Both the position numbers and the translations under genes were made by a program. The notes beneath the pieces were generated by a model. The model did not search any database. It was not told the DNA's origin and saw only the letters and a program-made list of their open reading frames with translations. This document shows positions 17,934 through 26,017 of a stretch of DNA of 39,703 bases, in pieces (the first letter of the stretch is position 1; every line of letters begins with the position of its first letter). Origin of the DNA: Stutzerimonas kirkiae (GTDB lineage: Bacteria; Pseudomonadota; Gammaproteobacteria; Pseudomonadales; Pseudomonadaceae); contig NZ_QJUO01000037.1 in NCBI RefSeq assembly GCF_004327335.1, positions 1-39,703 on the forward strand. Reading direction: 5' to 3'.

Positions 17934-18470
17934 ATGAATAGCACGTCGGCCCCGGCCGAGGACCTGTTGGTCATCGGCAAGATCGTTTCGGTGCATGGCG
18001 TGCGAGGGGACGTGAAGATCTATTCCTTCACCGACCCGATCGAGAACCTGCTTTCCTATCCCCGCTGGACATTGCGCCGGGGGGATGAAACGAGGCAGGC
18101 AGAGCTGGTAAAAGGGCGCCTGCAGGGCAATATCCTGGTGGCGACGCTCAAGGATGTCGCGGATCGCGAAGTCGCGCGTGGTTATGCCGATTTCGAGATA
18201 TGCGTCCCCCGTGCCGAGCTGCCGGTTCTCGAAGGTGATGAGTATTACTGGTTCCAGTTGCAGGGGCTGACGGTCATCGACCAGCTCGGGCAGGTGCTGG
18301 GCCGGGTCGATCATCTGCTGGAGACGGGCGCCAACGATGTTCTGGTGGTGAAGCCGTTCCCGGGCAGTCTGGATGATCGTGAACGGCTGTTGCCTTATAT
18401 CGACCAGTGCGTCTTGCGGGTCGACCTGGCGGCAGGCGAAATGCATGTCGACTGGGATGCGGATTTCTGA
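17934..18470 (+). CDS. rimM: Ribosome maturation factor RimM
   Basis: Assists maturation of the 30S head and 16S rRNA processing, binding S19. The 178 residues show the N-terminal RimM beta-barrel (LLVIGKIVSVHGVRGDVKIYSF, residues about 11-32, with FTDPIENLLSY) and a C-terminal PRC-barrel domain (DEYYWFQLQGLTVI, GRVDHLLETGANDVLVV, then RLLPYIDQCVLRVDL). All expected family elements are present. It sits between rpsP and trmD with very short gaps, so it is cotranscribed. Confidence 0.96.
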   Translation: MNSTSAPAEDLLVIGKIVSVHGVRGDVKIYSFTDPIENLLSYPRWTLRRGDETRQAELVKGRLQGNILVATLKDVADREVARGYADFEICVPRAELPVLEGDEYYWFQLQGLTVIDQLGQVLGRVDHLLETGANDVLVVKPFPGSLDDRERLLPYIDQCVLRVDLAAGEMHVDWDADF

Positions 18471-18476
18471 CCTGCC

Positions 18477-19226
18477 ATGCCACTGCGCGTAGAGGTCATC
18501 AGCCTGTTTCCCGGCATGTTCGCGGCCCTGACCGAGTACGGCATCACCAGCCGTGCGGTGAAGCAGGGGTTGCTCGAACTGCGCTGCTGGAATCCGCGCA
18601 GTTACACGGAGGATCGTCACCAGACCGTGGATGATCGCCCTTTCGGTGGCGGCCCAGGCATGGTGATGAAAATCAGGCCGCTGGAGCTTGCCCTGGCCGA
18701 TGCCAGGCAGGCGGCCGGTTCCGCTGCGAAAGTCATCTATCTTTCGCCGCAGGGCCGCCAGTTGAAACAGGCCGATGTACAGGCGCTTGCGCGGGAAGAG
18801 GGCTTGATCCTCATCGCCGGGCGCTACGAAGGCATCGACGAGCGTTTCATCGAAACGCATGTCGATGAGGAATGGTCGATTGGCGACTATGTATTGTCCG
18901 GCGGCGAGCTGCCGGCGATGGTGCTGGTCGATGCGGTGACACGCCTCTTGCCTGGTGCACTGGGGCATGCGGGATCTGCCGAGGAGGACTCCTTCACGGA
19001 TGGCCTGCTCGATTGTCCGCACTACACCCGACCGGAGGTGTATGCGGGAAAACGTGTTCCCGAGGTGCTGCTTGGCGGCAACCATGAACACATCCGGCGC
19101 TGGCGTTTGCAGCAGTCCCTGGGGCGTACCTGGGAACGCCGAGCCGATCTTCTGGATAGCCGCTCGCTTTCTGGAGAAGAACAAAAGCTGCTGGCGGAAT
19201 ATATCCGTCAGCGGGACGATAGTTGA
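18477..19226 (+). CDS. trmD: tRNA (guanine-N1-)-methyltransferase TrmD
   Basis: SPOUT-class enzyme that makes m1G37 in tRNAs with G36, preventing +1 frameshifting. The 249 residues include [20 protein letters not shown] (N-terminal), [13 protein letters not shown], and the trefoil-knot SAM-binding region [14 protein letters not shown] / [18 protein letters not shown]. These are the invariant features of the family. The C-terminal tRNA-binding domain ([23 protein letters not shown]) is complete. It starts six bases after rimM. Confidence 0.97.
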   Translation: MPLRVEVISLFPGMFAALTEYGITSRAVKQGLLELRCWNPRSYTEDRHQTVDDRPFGGGPGMVMKIRPLELALADARQAAGSAAKVIYLSPQGRQLKQADVQALAREEGLILIAGRYEGIDERFIETHVDEEWSIGDYVLSGGELPAMVLVDAVTRLLPGALGHAGSAEEDSFTDGLLDCPHYTRPEVYAGKRVPEVLLGGNHEHIRRWRLQQSLGRTWERRADLLDSRSLSGEEQKLLAEYIRQRDDS

Positions 19227-19274
19227 TTGAACGTATCGATGCCGGGCCGGGAGGCCTGTCTCAGGAGCACAGCA

Positions 19275-19625
19275 ATGACCAACAAAATCATCCAACAGCT
19301 CGAAGCCGAGCAAATGACCAAGCAACTGCCGCCTTTCGCGCCGGGTGACACCGTAGTCGTCCAGGTCAAGGTAAAGGAAGGCGACCGCGAGCGTCTGCAG
19401 GCTTTCGAAGGTGTTGTGATCGGCAAGCGCAACCGTGGTCTGAACAGTGCCTTCACTGTTCGCAAGATCTCCAGCGGCGTCGGCGTGGAACGTACTTTCC
19501 AGACCTTCAGTCCGGTCGTCGACAGCCTGACCGTCAAGCGTCGCGGCGATGTGCGCAAGGCCAAGCTGTACTACCTGCGCGCGCTGTCCGGCAAGGCGGC
19601 CCGCATCAAGGAAAAACTGGTCTGA
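19275..19625 (+). CDS. rplS: 50S ribosomal protein L19
   Basis: Large-subunit protein at the subunit interface. The 116 residues match the family through [41 protein letters not shown] and the basic C-terminus [26 protein letters not shown]. The ATG at 19275 is preceded by AGGAG at about seven bases; a 16-residue upstream extension is rejected. It is last gene of the operon and is followed directly by a strong terminator. Confidence 0.97.
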   Translation: MTNKIIQQLEAEQMTKQLPPFAPGDTVVVQVKVKEGDRERLQAFEGVVIGKRNRGLNSAFTVRKISSGVGVERTFQTFSPVVDSLTVKRRGDVRKAKLYYLRALSGKAARIKEKLV

Positions 19626-19642
19626 TCCGGTTTTTCTTTCAC

Positions 19643-19676
19643 AAGAAAGCAGCCCTCGGGCTGCTTTCTTGTTTTC
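19643..19676 (+). terminator. Rho-independent terminator of the rpsP-rplS operon
   Basis: Thirteen-base stem AAGAAAGCAGCCC / GGGCTGCTTTCTT with a two-base loop, followed by GTTTTC. The A-rich left foot also makes it usable from the opposite strand. Confidence 0.92.
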
Positions 19677-19881
19677 TGGGGTATGGTTTTCGCTACGCGG
19701 CAGTGGCTGTTCGCGATCTTGCGAGCCAAAGCGACCGTAGGCGCCATGCGCCCCGGTTCTACTGTCGAGGAGCATTCGCTGCAGCCTGCGATGGCTTCAC
19801 GCCTCACGCTGATGGCTGTTCTTGCTCGCAAGCCGCCCAACATGTTGAAAGGCATGCTTCCCAGATCAGTGAGATCCTTGT

Positions 19882-20778
19882 ATGTCAGTGCTCGATGCAC
19901 CGCTGATAGACCGCTTCCTCGATATGCTCTGGCTGGAGAAGGGCCTGTCGCAAAACACACGCGAGGCCTACCGCCGCGATATCGGCCAGTTCAATGCCTG
20001 GCTGGTCGAGCGGGGGCTGGTGCTGGAGGCCGCGGGGCGCGAGGCGATTCTCGATCATCTGGCCTGGCGCCTGGACCAGGGTTACGAGGCGCGTTCTACC
20101 GCGCGGCTGTTGTCGGGATTGCGTGGTTTCTATCGCTACCTGCTGCGCGAAGGCGTGATAGTCGCCGACCCAACCTTACAGGTCGACTTGCCACGGCTTG
20201 GCCGCCCTTTGCCCAAGTCGTTGTCCGAAGCGGATGTCGACGCCCTGCTGGCTGCGCCGGATGTGGGTGAATTACTGGGGCTGCGCGATCGAGCCATGCT
20301 CGAAGTGCTGTATGCCAGTGGCTTGCGAGTGTCCGAACTGGTCGACCTGCGCCTGGAGCAGGTAAGCCTGCGCCAGGGCGTGGTGAGGGCTTTCGGCAAG
20401 GGCAGCAAGGAGCGCCTGGTACCCCTGGGCGAGGAGGCGCTGCATTGGCTGGAGCGCTATCTGCGGCAGGGGCGCGAGGAACTGCTGGGTGGGCGTATCA
20501 GTGATGTACTGTTTCCCAGCCGGCGTGGCGAGCGCATGACCAGGCAGGCTTTCTGGTATCGGATCAAGCTGCATGCGCGAGGTGCCGGTATCGCGGCAAC
20601 GCTGTCGCCACATACGTTGCGGCATGCCTTCGCCACGCACCTGCTCAATCACGGCGCGGACCTGCGCACGGTACAGATGCTGCTCGGCCACAGTGACCTG
20701 TCGACCACGCAGATCTACACCCACATCGCCCGCGCCCGTTTGCAGGAGCTGCACGCGCGGCATCACCCTCGGGGCTGA
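19882..20778 (+). CDS. xerD: Site-specific tyrosine recombinase XerD
   Basis: Works with XerC and FtsK at dif to resolve chromosome dimers. The 298 residues have the N-terminal SAM-like core-binding domain (DRFLDMLWLEKGLSQNTREAYRRDI) and the catalytic domain with all active residues: Arg149 (ASGLRVSEL), Lys173 (FGKGSKER), His244 and Arg247 (PHTLRHAFATHLL), His270 (LLGHSDLSTTQIY) and nucleophile Tyr279. Length, termini and the dsbC neighbour identify XerD rather than XerC or a mobile integrase. The 205 bases upstream contain no gene; a 9-bp inverted pair CTTGCGAGC / GCTCGCAAG lies at 19718 and 19824. Confidence 0.95.
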   Translation: MSVLDAPLIDRFLDMLWLEKGLSQNTREAYRRDIGQFNAWLVERGLVLEAAGREAILDHLAWRLDQGYEARSTARLLSGLRGFYRYLLREGVIVADPTLQVDLPRLGRPLPKSLSEADVDALLAAPDVGELLGLRDRAMLEVLYASGLRVSELVDLRLEQVSLRQGVVRAFGKGSKERLVPLGEEALHWLERYLRQGREELLGGRISDVLFPSRRGERMTRQAFWYRIKLHARGAGIAATLSPHTLRHAFATHLLNHGADLRTVQMLLGHSDLSTTQIYTHIARARLQELHARHHPRG

Positions 20779-20832
20779 GCCACCGCTGGAGGGTCGTCAT
20801 CAGCAGTGGATGGCGGCGCGCTGCTTGCCTGG

Positions 20833-21020
20833 TGCGCACAACAAGCCAGGGCGCTCGCGCTATGCACGGCAAACAGCCGGAAGCAGCGCTGGAAGGCTTG
20901 AGACTGGACGAAAGGGCGCGGCAACCGGTGTTTTTCGTCCAGCTTTCCAGCCTCCAGCGCTTTTATCGAAGCACCTTGCCGGTGAGTAATGGCATCGTGT
21001 GATCGCGCTGTGCGCACAGC
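20833..21020. mobile_element. MITE-like palindromic element, copy 3
   Basis: Element 20847-21010 (164 bp) has ends CAGGGCGCTCGCGC and ATCGCGCTG, and the same internal arms as the type copy (GCGCTGGAAGGCTTGAGACTGGACGAAA versus TTTTTCGTCCAGC-TTTCCAGC-CTCCAGCGC). The right flank is TGCGCACAGC (21011-21020). The left flank 20833-20846 is the same string with four extra bases (TGCGCACA-ACAA-GC), consistent with a 10-bp target duplication that later gained an insertion. It separates xerD from dsbC, which are close neighbours in P. aeruginosa. Confidence 0.75.
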
Positions 21021-21092
21021 GCGGCCTACGGCAATAAGCTGCCGGCTATGTTAGGCTTCGTTTCCTGTCCGATAGCCTTCAGCGGAGCCTTC

Positions 21093-21821
21093 ATGCGCTT
21101 GTTTCCAGCCGTCCTGACCGCAGCCCTGGCCTTCTCGGCCGCCAGCCTGGCGCTTGCCATCGAGCCTGACCAGGCGATTCGCGAAACCCTGCGCCAGGTC
21201 CAGCCCGACCTGGCGATCGAGAGCATCGCCGAGAGCCCGATGAACGGTCTCTACCAGGTCCAGCTCGATGGCGGCCGGCAACTTTATGCCAGTGCCGATG
21301 GGCAGTTCCTGATCCAGGGCTATCTGTTCCAGTTCAAGGACGGGCAGGCCAGCAACCTGACCGAGAAGGCCCAGAGCGAAGCGCTGGCCAGGACCATCGA
21401 TGCCATTCCCGAGAAGGAGATGGTGATCTTCGCGCCCAAGTCGCCAAAGACCCATATCACCGTCTTTACCGATACCGATTGCGGCTATTGCCAGAAACTG
21501 CACAGTGAAGTCGCGGAGCTGAATCGCCGCGGGGTCGAGGTGCGCTACCTGGCTTTCCCGCGCCAGGGGCTCGGCAGCCCCGGGGCGAAAGCGCTGGCCA
21601 GCGTCTGGTGCGCCAAGGATCGCCAGGCGGCGATGAACAAGGCCAAGGCGCGCGAGAGCATTCCCGAGCTGCAGTGCGACAATCCGATCGCCAAGCAGTA
21701 TGAACTGGGGCAGATGGCCGGTGTGCAGGGGACGCCCGCCATCATCCTGGCCAATGGGCAGATGATCCCGGGCTACCAGCCGGCGCCACAACTGGCCGAA
21801 CTGGCGCTTTCGGCCCGCTGA
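21093..21821 (+). CDS. dsbC: Periplasmic thiol:disulfide isomerase DsbC
   Basis: Homodimeric protein-disulfide isomerase that corrects wrong disulfides and is kept reduced by DsbD. The 242-residue precursor has a signal peptide (cleavage after about residue 22, SLALA-IEPD). An N-terminal dimerisation domain (AIRETLRQVQPDLAIESIAESPMNGLYQV) precedes a thioredoxin-fold domain with active site CGYC (Cys130, Cys133) and the cis-proline loop GVQGTPAIIL. A second cysteine pair is present in WCAKD and LQCDN. The ATG at 21093 follows GGAG by five bases. It is followed by a GC hairpin (21830-21850) without a T-tract. Confidence 0.95.
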   Translation: MRLFPAVLTAALAFSAASLALAIEPDQAIRETLRQVQPDLAIESIAESPMNGLYQVQLDGGRQLYASADGQFLIQGYLFQFKDGQASNLTEKAQSEALARTIDAIPEKEMVIFAPKSPKTHITVFTDTDCGYCQKLHSEVAELNRRGVEVRYLAFPRQGLGSPGAKALASVWCAKDRQAAMNKAKARESIPELQCDNPIAKQYELGQMAGVQGTPAIILANGQMIPGYQPAPQLAELALSAR

Positions 21822-21829
21822 TACGCGAC

Positions 21830-21850
21830 TGCCGCCGCCTGCGGGCGGCA
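21830..21850 (+). terminator. Weak hairpin after dsbC
   Basis: TGCCGCC / GGCGGCA stem of seven pairs with a GC-rich loop, followed by ATTGACTAAA instead of a T-run. It may slow or partly terminate transcription before hom. Low confidence as a terminator. Confidence 0.35.
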
Positions 21851-21940
21851 ATTGACTAAAGCCATCGTGCTTCGTAATGTGCGGCTCTTTTTATCTGGTC
21901 GGTCGCTCCGGCCACTTGCCTGTGTGAATGGGGGTTCAGC

Positions 21941-23245
21941 TTGAAACCGGTGAAAGTAGGCATCTGTGGACTGGGGACCGTTGGTGGCGGCACCTTCAAT
22001 GTACTCAAACGCAATGCCGAGGAAATTGCCCGTCGTGTCGGACGCGGTATCGAAGTCGCCCAGATCGCTGCTCGCGATACCAACCGCAAATGCGATACCC
22101 AGGGCGTTTCGATTACCAACGATGTGTTCGAGCTGGCTCGCAACCCCGAGATCGATATCGTCATCGAGTTGATCGGCGGCTATACCGTTGCCCGCGATCT
22201 GGTACTGGAAGCGATCGCGCAGGGCAAGCATGTGGTGACGGCGAACAAGGCGCTGATCGCCGTACACGGCAACGAAATCTTCGCCAAGGCCCGGGAGAAA
22301 GGCGTGATCGTTGCATTCGAAGCCGCGGTGGCCGGCGGCATCCCGGTGATCAAGGCGCTGCGCGAAGGGTTGTCGGCCAACCGCATCAACTGGTTGGCCG
22401 GTATCATCAACGGCACCGGTAATTTCATCCTCACCGAGATGCGCGAGAAGGGCCGGGATTTCCATGACGTGCTCGAGGAAGCCCAGGCGCTCGGTTATGC
22501 CGAGGCCGATCCTACCTTCGACGTGGAGGGGATCGATGCCGCGCACAAGCTGACCATCCTCGCCTCCATCGCCTTCGGTATCCCGCTGCAGTTCGACAAG
22601 GCCTATACCGAAGGCATCACGCAACTGACCACCGACGATGTCAACTACGCCGAGGCCCTTGGCTACCGCATCAAGCACCTGGGCATGGCGCGGCGTACCG
22701 AGGAAGGTATCGAGTTGCGTGTGCACCCGACGCTGATCCCGGCCGACCGCCTGCTGGCCAACGTCAATGGCGTGATGAACGCGGTGATGGTCAATGGCGA
22801 TGCGGTCGGCTCCACCCTCTACTACGGTGCCGGTGCCGGTATGGAGCCGACGGCCTCGGCGGTGGTGGCGGACGTGGTTGATATCGCCAGGGCGCTGAGC
22901 TGCTCCCCGGAGAGCCGTGTGCCGCACCTGGCCTTCCAGCCGGACGTGTTGTCCGATCATCCGGTATTGCCCATCGGTCGCAGCGAGAGCGCCTATTACC
23001 TGCGCATCCATGCCAAGGACCATCCCGGCGTGCTGGCCCAGGTCGCGGCGATCCTTTCCGAACGTGGCATCAACATCGAGTCGATCATGCAGAAAGAGGC
23101 GGAAGAACAGGATGGCCTGGTGCCGATGATCCTGGTCACCCACCGTGTGCGCGAAGAGCATATGGACGATGCCATCCGCGCGCTCGAAGCCCTGGAAGGC
23201 GTGGCCGGCAAGGTCGTGCGGATTCGTGTCGAACAACTGAACTGA
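21941..23245 (+). CDS. hom: Homoserine dehydrogenase
   Basis: Reduces aspartate semialdehyde to homoserine with NAD(P)H, the branch point to threonine and methionine. The 434 residues contain the nucleotide-binding GICGLGTVGGGTF (8-20), HVVTANKALIA, the catalytic region GYAEADPTFDVEGIDAAHKLTILAS, and a C-terminal ACT regulatory domain (YYLRIHAKDHPGVLAQVAAILSERGINIESI, from about residue 350), typical of the monofunctional bacterial enzyme with threonine feedback control. The family start corresponds to a TTG at 21941 (TTGAAACCGGTG...), preceded by GGGGG at about five bases. No ATG or GTG gives the conserved N-terminus, so a rare start codon is used. Confidence 0.95.
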   Translation: MKPVKVGICGLGTVGGGTFNVLKRNAEEIARRVGRGIEVAQIAARDTNRKCDTQGVSITNDVFELARNPEIDIVIELIGGYTVARDLVLEAIAQGKHVVTANKALIAVHGNEIFAKAREKGVIVAFEAAVAGGIPVIKALREGLSANRINWLAGIINGTGNFILTEMREKGRDFHDVLEEAQALGYAEADPTFDVEGIDAAHKLTILASIAFGIPLQFDKAYTEGITQLTTDDVNYAEALGYRIKHLGMARRTEEGIELRVHPTLIPADRLLANVNGVMNAVMVNGDAVGSTLYYGAGAGMEPTASAVVADVVDIARALSCSPESRVPHLAFQPDVLSDHPVLPIGRSESAYYLRIHAKDHPGVLAQVAAILSERGINIESIMQKEAEEQDGLVPMILVTHRVREEHMDDAIRALEALEGVAGKVVRIRVEQLN

Positions 23246-23249
23246 AAAG

Positions 23250-23405
23250 CAGCCACAAGCTGCAAGCGTCAAGCTGCAAGCACATAGGGCATTCACTCGG
23301 GCTTGGCGCTCTGAACTTGAAACCGCGGCAGGGGAAAGCGCCAGGCGGCGAAGCGAAGGCAGTACTGCCTTTACTCGCGGCTTGCGGCTTGCAGCTTGCA
23401 GCTCG
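23250..23405. repeat. Inverted AGCTTGC heptamer element between hom and thrC
   Basis: Left arm 23257-23281 (AAGCTGCAAGC-GTC-AAGCTGCAAGC) faces right arm 23377-23403 (GCGGCTTGCGGCTTGCAGCT...), each made of two or three copies of the GCTTGCA heptamer in opposite orientation. The 95 bases between contain the palindrome AAGGCAGTACTGCCTT (23356-23371). The block fills nearly the whole gap between two genes that are normally adjacent and cotranscribed. Confidence 0.75.
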
Positions 23406-23424
23406 AACCAAAGGTTTGCAGAAA

Positions 23425-24834
23425 ATGCGCTATATCAGTACCCGTGGCCAGGCGCCCATCCTGAATTTCGAAGATGTTCTGCTGGCCGGCCTGGCCAGCG
23501 ATGGCGGTCTCTATGTGCCGGAGAACCTGCCGCGCTTCACCGTCGAGGAGATCGCCTCCTGGGCGGGCCTGCCGTATCACGAACTGGCCTTCCGGGTGAT
23601 GCGCCCCTTCGTCGCCGGCAGTATCGCCGATGCCGACTTCAAGCGGATTCTCGAGGAAACCTACGCGGTCTTCGCCCACGACGCGGTGGCGCCGTTGCGC
23701 CAGTTGGACGGCAACGAATGGGTACTGGAGCTGTTCCACGGCCCGACCCTGGCCTTCAAGGACTTCGCCCTGCAACTGCTGGGACGGCTGCTCGACCATA
23801 TACTGGCCAAGCGCGGCGAGCGCGTGGTGATCATGGGCGCCACCTCCGGCGACACCGGTTCGGCGGCCATCGAGGGCTGCAAGGCCTGCGACAACGTCGA
23901 TATCTTCATCATGCACCCGCACAACCGTGTGTCCGAGGTGCAGCGCCGGCAGATGACCACCATCCTCGGTGGCAACATCCACAACATTGCCATCGAAGGC
24001 AACTTCGACGACTGCCAGGAGATGGTCAAGGCCAGCTTCGCCGATCAGGGCTTCCTCAAGGGCACGCGCCTGGTGGCGGTCAACTCGATCAACTGGGCGC
24101 GCATCATGGCCCAGATCGTCTACTACTTCCATGCCGCCATCCAGCTTGGCGCGCCGGCCCGTTCGGTGGCCTTCTCGGTGCCGACCGGCAACTTCGGCGA
24201 TATCTTCGCCGGCTACCTGGCGCGCAACATGGGCCTGCCGGTCAGCCAACTGGTGGTCGCCACCAACCGCAACGACATCCTGCACCGCTTCATGTCCGGT
24301 AACCGCTACGACAAGGACACCCTGCACCCGACCCTGTCGCCGTCCATGGATATCATGGTGTCGTCCAACTTCGAGCGCCTGCTGTTCGACCTGCATGGCC
24401 GCAACGGTGCCGCCGTGGCGCAACTGATGAGCGATTTTCGCAGCAGCGGCAAGCTGTCGGTGGACGATGGCATCTGGCATGAAGCCCGGCGCCTGTTCGA
24501 CTCGCTGGCGGTGGACGACGAGCAGACCAGCCGCACCATCGCCGAAGTCTTCGCGCAGACTGGCGAGGTGCTCGACCCGCATACGGCCATCGGTGTGCGT
24601 GCAGCTCGTGAATGTCGCCGCAGCCTGAGCACTCCCATGGTGATCCTCGGCACCGCGCATCCGGTGAAATTCCCCGATGCGGTGGAGAAGGCCGGCATCG
24701 GCAGGGAGCTGGAGCTGCCGGCGCATCTGAGCGATCTGTTCGATCGGCCTGAGCGGTGCACGGTGCTGGCCAACGACCTGGCGACGGTACAGGCCTTCGT
24801 CAGCCGGCATGGCAATCGCGGCAAGCCGCTGTAA
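23425..24834 (+). CDS. thrC: Threonine synthase
   Basis: PLP enzyme that converts O-phosphohomoserine to threonine. The 469 residues match the long (class II, yeast/E. coli-type) threonine synthase: N-terminal MRYISTRGQAPILNFEDVLLAGLASDGGLYVPE, PLP-lysine Lys112 in FHGPTLAFKDFALQLLG, and the phosphate-binding MGATSGDTGSAA. The ATG at 23425 follows AAAGG by nine bases; the upstream in-frame extension is repeat-derived. It is separated from hom by the inverted heptamer element and ends in a strong terminator. Confidence 0.96.
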   Translation: MRYISTRGQAPILNFEDVLLAGLASDGGLYVPENLPRFTVEEIASWAGLPYHELAFRVMRPFVAGSIADADFKRILEETYAVFAHDAVAPLRQLDGNEWVLELFHGPTLAFKDFALQLLGRLLDHILAKRGERVVIMGATSGDTGSAAIEGCKACDNVDIFIMHPHNRVSEVQRRQMTTILGGNIHNIAIEGNFDDCQEMVKASFADQGFLKGTRLVAVNSINWARIMAQIVYYFHAAIQLGAPARSVAFSVPTGNFGDIFAGYLARNMGLPVSQLVVATNRNDILHRFMSGNRYDKDTLHPTLSPSMDIMVSSNFERLLFDLHGRNGAAVAQLMSDFRSSGKLSVDDGIWHEARRLFDSLAVDDEQTSRTIAEVFAQTGEVLDPHTAIGVRAARECRRSLSTPMVILGTAHPVKFPDAVEKAGIGRELELPAHLSDLFDRPERCTVLANDLATVQAFVSRHGNRGKPL

Positions 24835-24852
24835 TCGGTCTTGTCCTGCCCA

Positions 24853-24883
24853 AAGGCCGCTCCTGTCGAGCGGCCTTTTTATT
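24853..24883 (+). terminator. Rho-independent terminator after thrC, target of a group II intron
   Basis: Ten-base stem AAGGCCGCTC / GAGCGGCCTT with loop CTGTC, then TTTATT. The intron 5' consensus GTGCG begins at 24884, immediately after the T-tract. Confidence 0.92.
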
Positions 24884-25203
24884 GTGCGCCAGGCATGGCG
24901 CGTTGCGCGTGAGCGCAACCAGCTTGGCTGTGGTGGCCTCGTTGGTGACTTGGAGGTGAAAGTCCTCTACACACCCGGCAAGGGGAAGTGTTAGCTGGAC
25001 GGCAAGGGTGTCGTGGGTGACTGCGAATCTGAAGGAAGCCGAAGGCAAAATGCTGGCCTGACGAACAGGAAGCGGATAGAGGCGGCGTAGCGGGGTAAGG
25101 TAGCCATGATTGGCAAAGCCCAATACTTGCACGGAACGCTGCGAGGTAAATCCGACAGGCATAAGCAGGAAGGTCGCGCGAATTACCCTGGGAGATCTGT
25201 CCC
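24884..25203 (+). mobile_element. Group II (IIC-like) intron, 5' fragment
   Basis: The sequence begins GTGCGCC (GUGYG intron 5' end) and continues with elements typical of domain I of bacterial group II introns: GGAGGTGAAAGTCCTC, GAATCTGAAGGAAGCCGAAGGC, CTGACGAACAGGAAGCGGAT, GGGTAAGGTAGCC, TGGCAAAGCCCAATACTTGC, CGGAACGCTGCGAGGTAAAT, and CCTGGGAGATCTGTCC. No reverse transcriptase gene or domain V follows; homology stops at a REP-like palindrome. The position right behind a terminator is the hallmark of subgroup IIC insertion. It is a 3'-truncated, presumably dead copy. Confidence 0.85.
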
Positions 25204-25210
25204 GATTTCA

Positions 25211-25233
25211 GGCGCGGGCTTGCCCGCTCCTGC
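25211..25233. repeat. REP-like palindrome at the intron truncation point
   Basis: GCGGGC-TT-GCCCGC (25214-25227) followed by TCCTGCC, the REP core. It begins about ten bases after the last recognisable intron base. The remaining 90 bases to the next gene show nothing I can identify. Confidence 0.65.
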
Positions 25234-25322
25234 CGTGCCAACGATCAAGTATCACGCGGGATGCAATGGCTGGCCGTGCGTACCGCTGTCGGCGCTAATC
25301 GTTCAGGTGCGCACGGCACGCT

Positions 25323-26015
25323 CTACAGTGCATGGATGCCGCTATTCGAGGTGTTTGGCAGTTCCATGCGATAGCGCTCCGAGAGGGGGCCGAACAGTTC
25401 CTGGGCGCAATAGGTGCAATAGAGCAGGCGGCTGACCCGGAAGGGTGTCGAGGGTGGCGCGGGAAGGGCGCCCAGGCGCTGGCGCAATGCCTGGGCGTCG
25501 ATGCGCTGCCGGTAGAGGCCGAGGGTCAGGTGCGGCACATAGGGGGCGTAGCGTATTTCCTCATGGCCCTGGCCCAGTGCCTGGCGTAGCGGCGCCAGGC
25601 TGGCCTGGGGATCTTCCACGGCGATGAATACCGCACTGGCGAAACTGTCCAGGTGGCTGGCGTACAACTCGAATGCCGATGGGGCGAGGGGCTTCAGGCT
25701 GGCGATCTGCGCCTGCAATGCCTGGGGTGTGAAGTCGTCGGGCTGGTGGTGTTGAGGCTGCTCGAAACCGCAGACGAACAGGGTGACATGGGGTTGGCGC
25801 CGATATTGCGGATGCAGCAGGTCCGCGATCTGCTGGCGCGCCTTGTCGATATAGGCCAGCAGTGCCGGCGACTCGATCTCGATGATCCAGACGCCATAGC
25901 GCTCGCGGCCCAGGTGCCAGTCGGGGTAGTCGCACAGGCGGGTGGGCAGGGTCGATTGTGCGAATCCGGCCTCGGACAGCCGCATGGGGCAGGGCGTGAA
26001 CGTTGGCCCGGGCAT
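25323..26015 (-). CDS. 2'-5' RNA ligase family protein (LigT/ThpR-like 2H phosphoesterase)
   Basis: Two-histidine phosphoesterase-type protein of 230 residues. The paired HxT motifs are PHVTLFVCG and PHLTLGLY, which form the catalytic cleft in LigT/ThpR, CPDase and related enzymes. The family joins or opens 2'-5' phosphodiester or 2',3'-cyclic phosphate bonds in RNA; the physiological substrate is unclear. The start is uncertain: ATG at 26015, two bases after the rsmD stop, gives 230 residues, and ATG at 25985 (MRLSEAGF) gives 220. Neither has a good ribosome-binding site, which suggests translational coupling to rsmD. It is last gene of a minus-strand group with rsmD and two M16 peptidases. 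Confidence 0.8.
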   Translation of the reverse strand: MPGPTFTPCPMRLSEAGFAQSTLPTRLCDYPDWHLGRERYGVWIIEIESPALLAYIDKARQQIADLLHPQYRRQPHVTLFVCGFEQPQHHQPDDFTPQALQAQIASLKPLAPSAFELYASHLDSFASAVFIAVEDPQASLAPLRQALGQGHEEIRYAPYVPHLTLGLYRQRIDAQALRQRLGALPAPPSTPFRVSRLLYCTYCAQELFGPLSERYRMELPNTSNSGIHAL

Positions 26016-26017
26016 TT

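Noticed and set aside
17892..19775. 627-codon minus-strand frame opposite rimM, trmD and rplS
   Set aside because: Antisense to a conserved ribosomal operon with complete family motifs on the plus strand.
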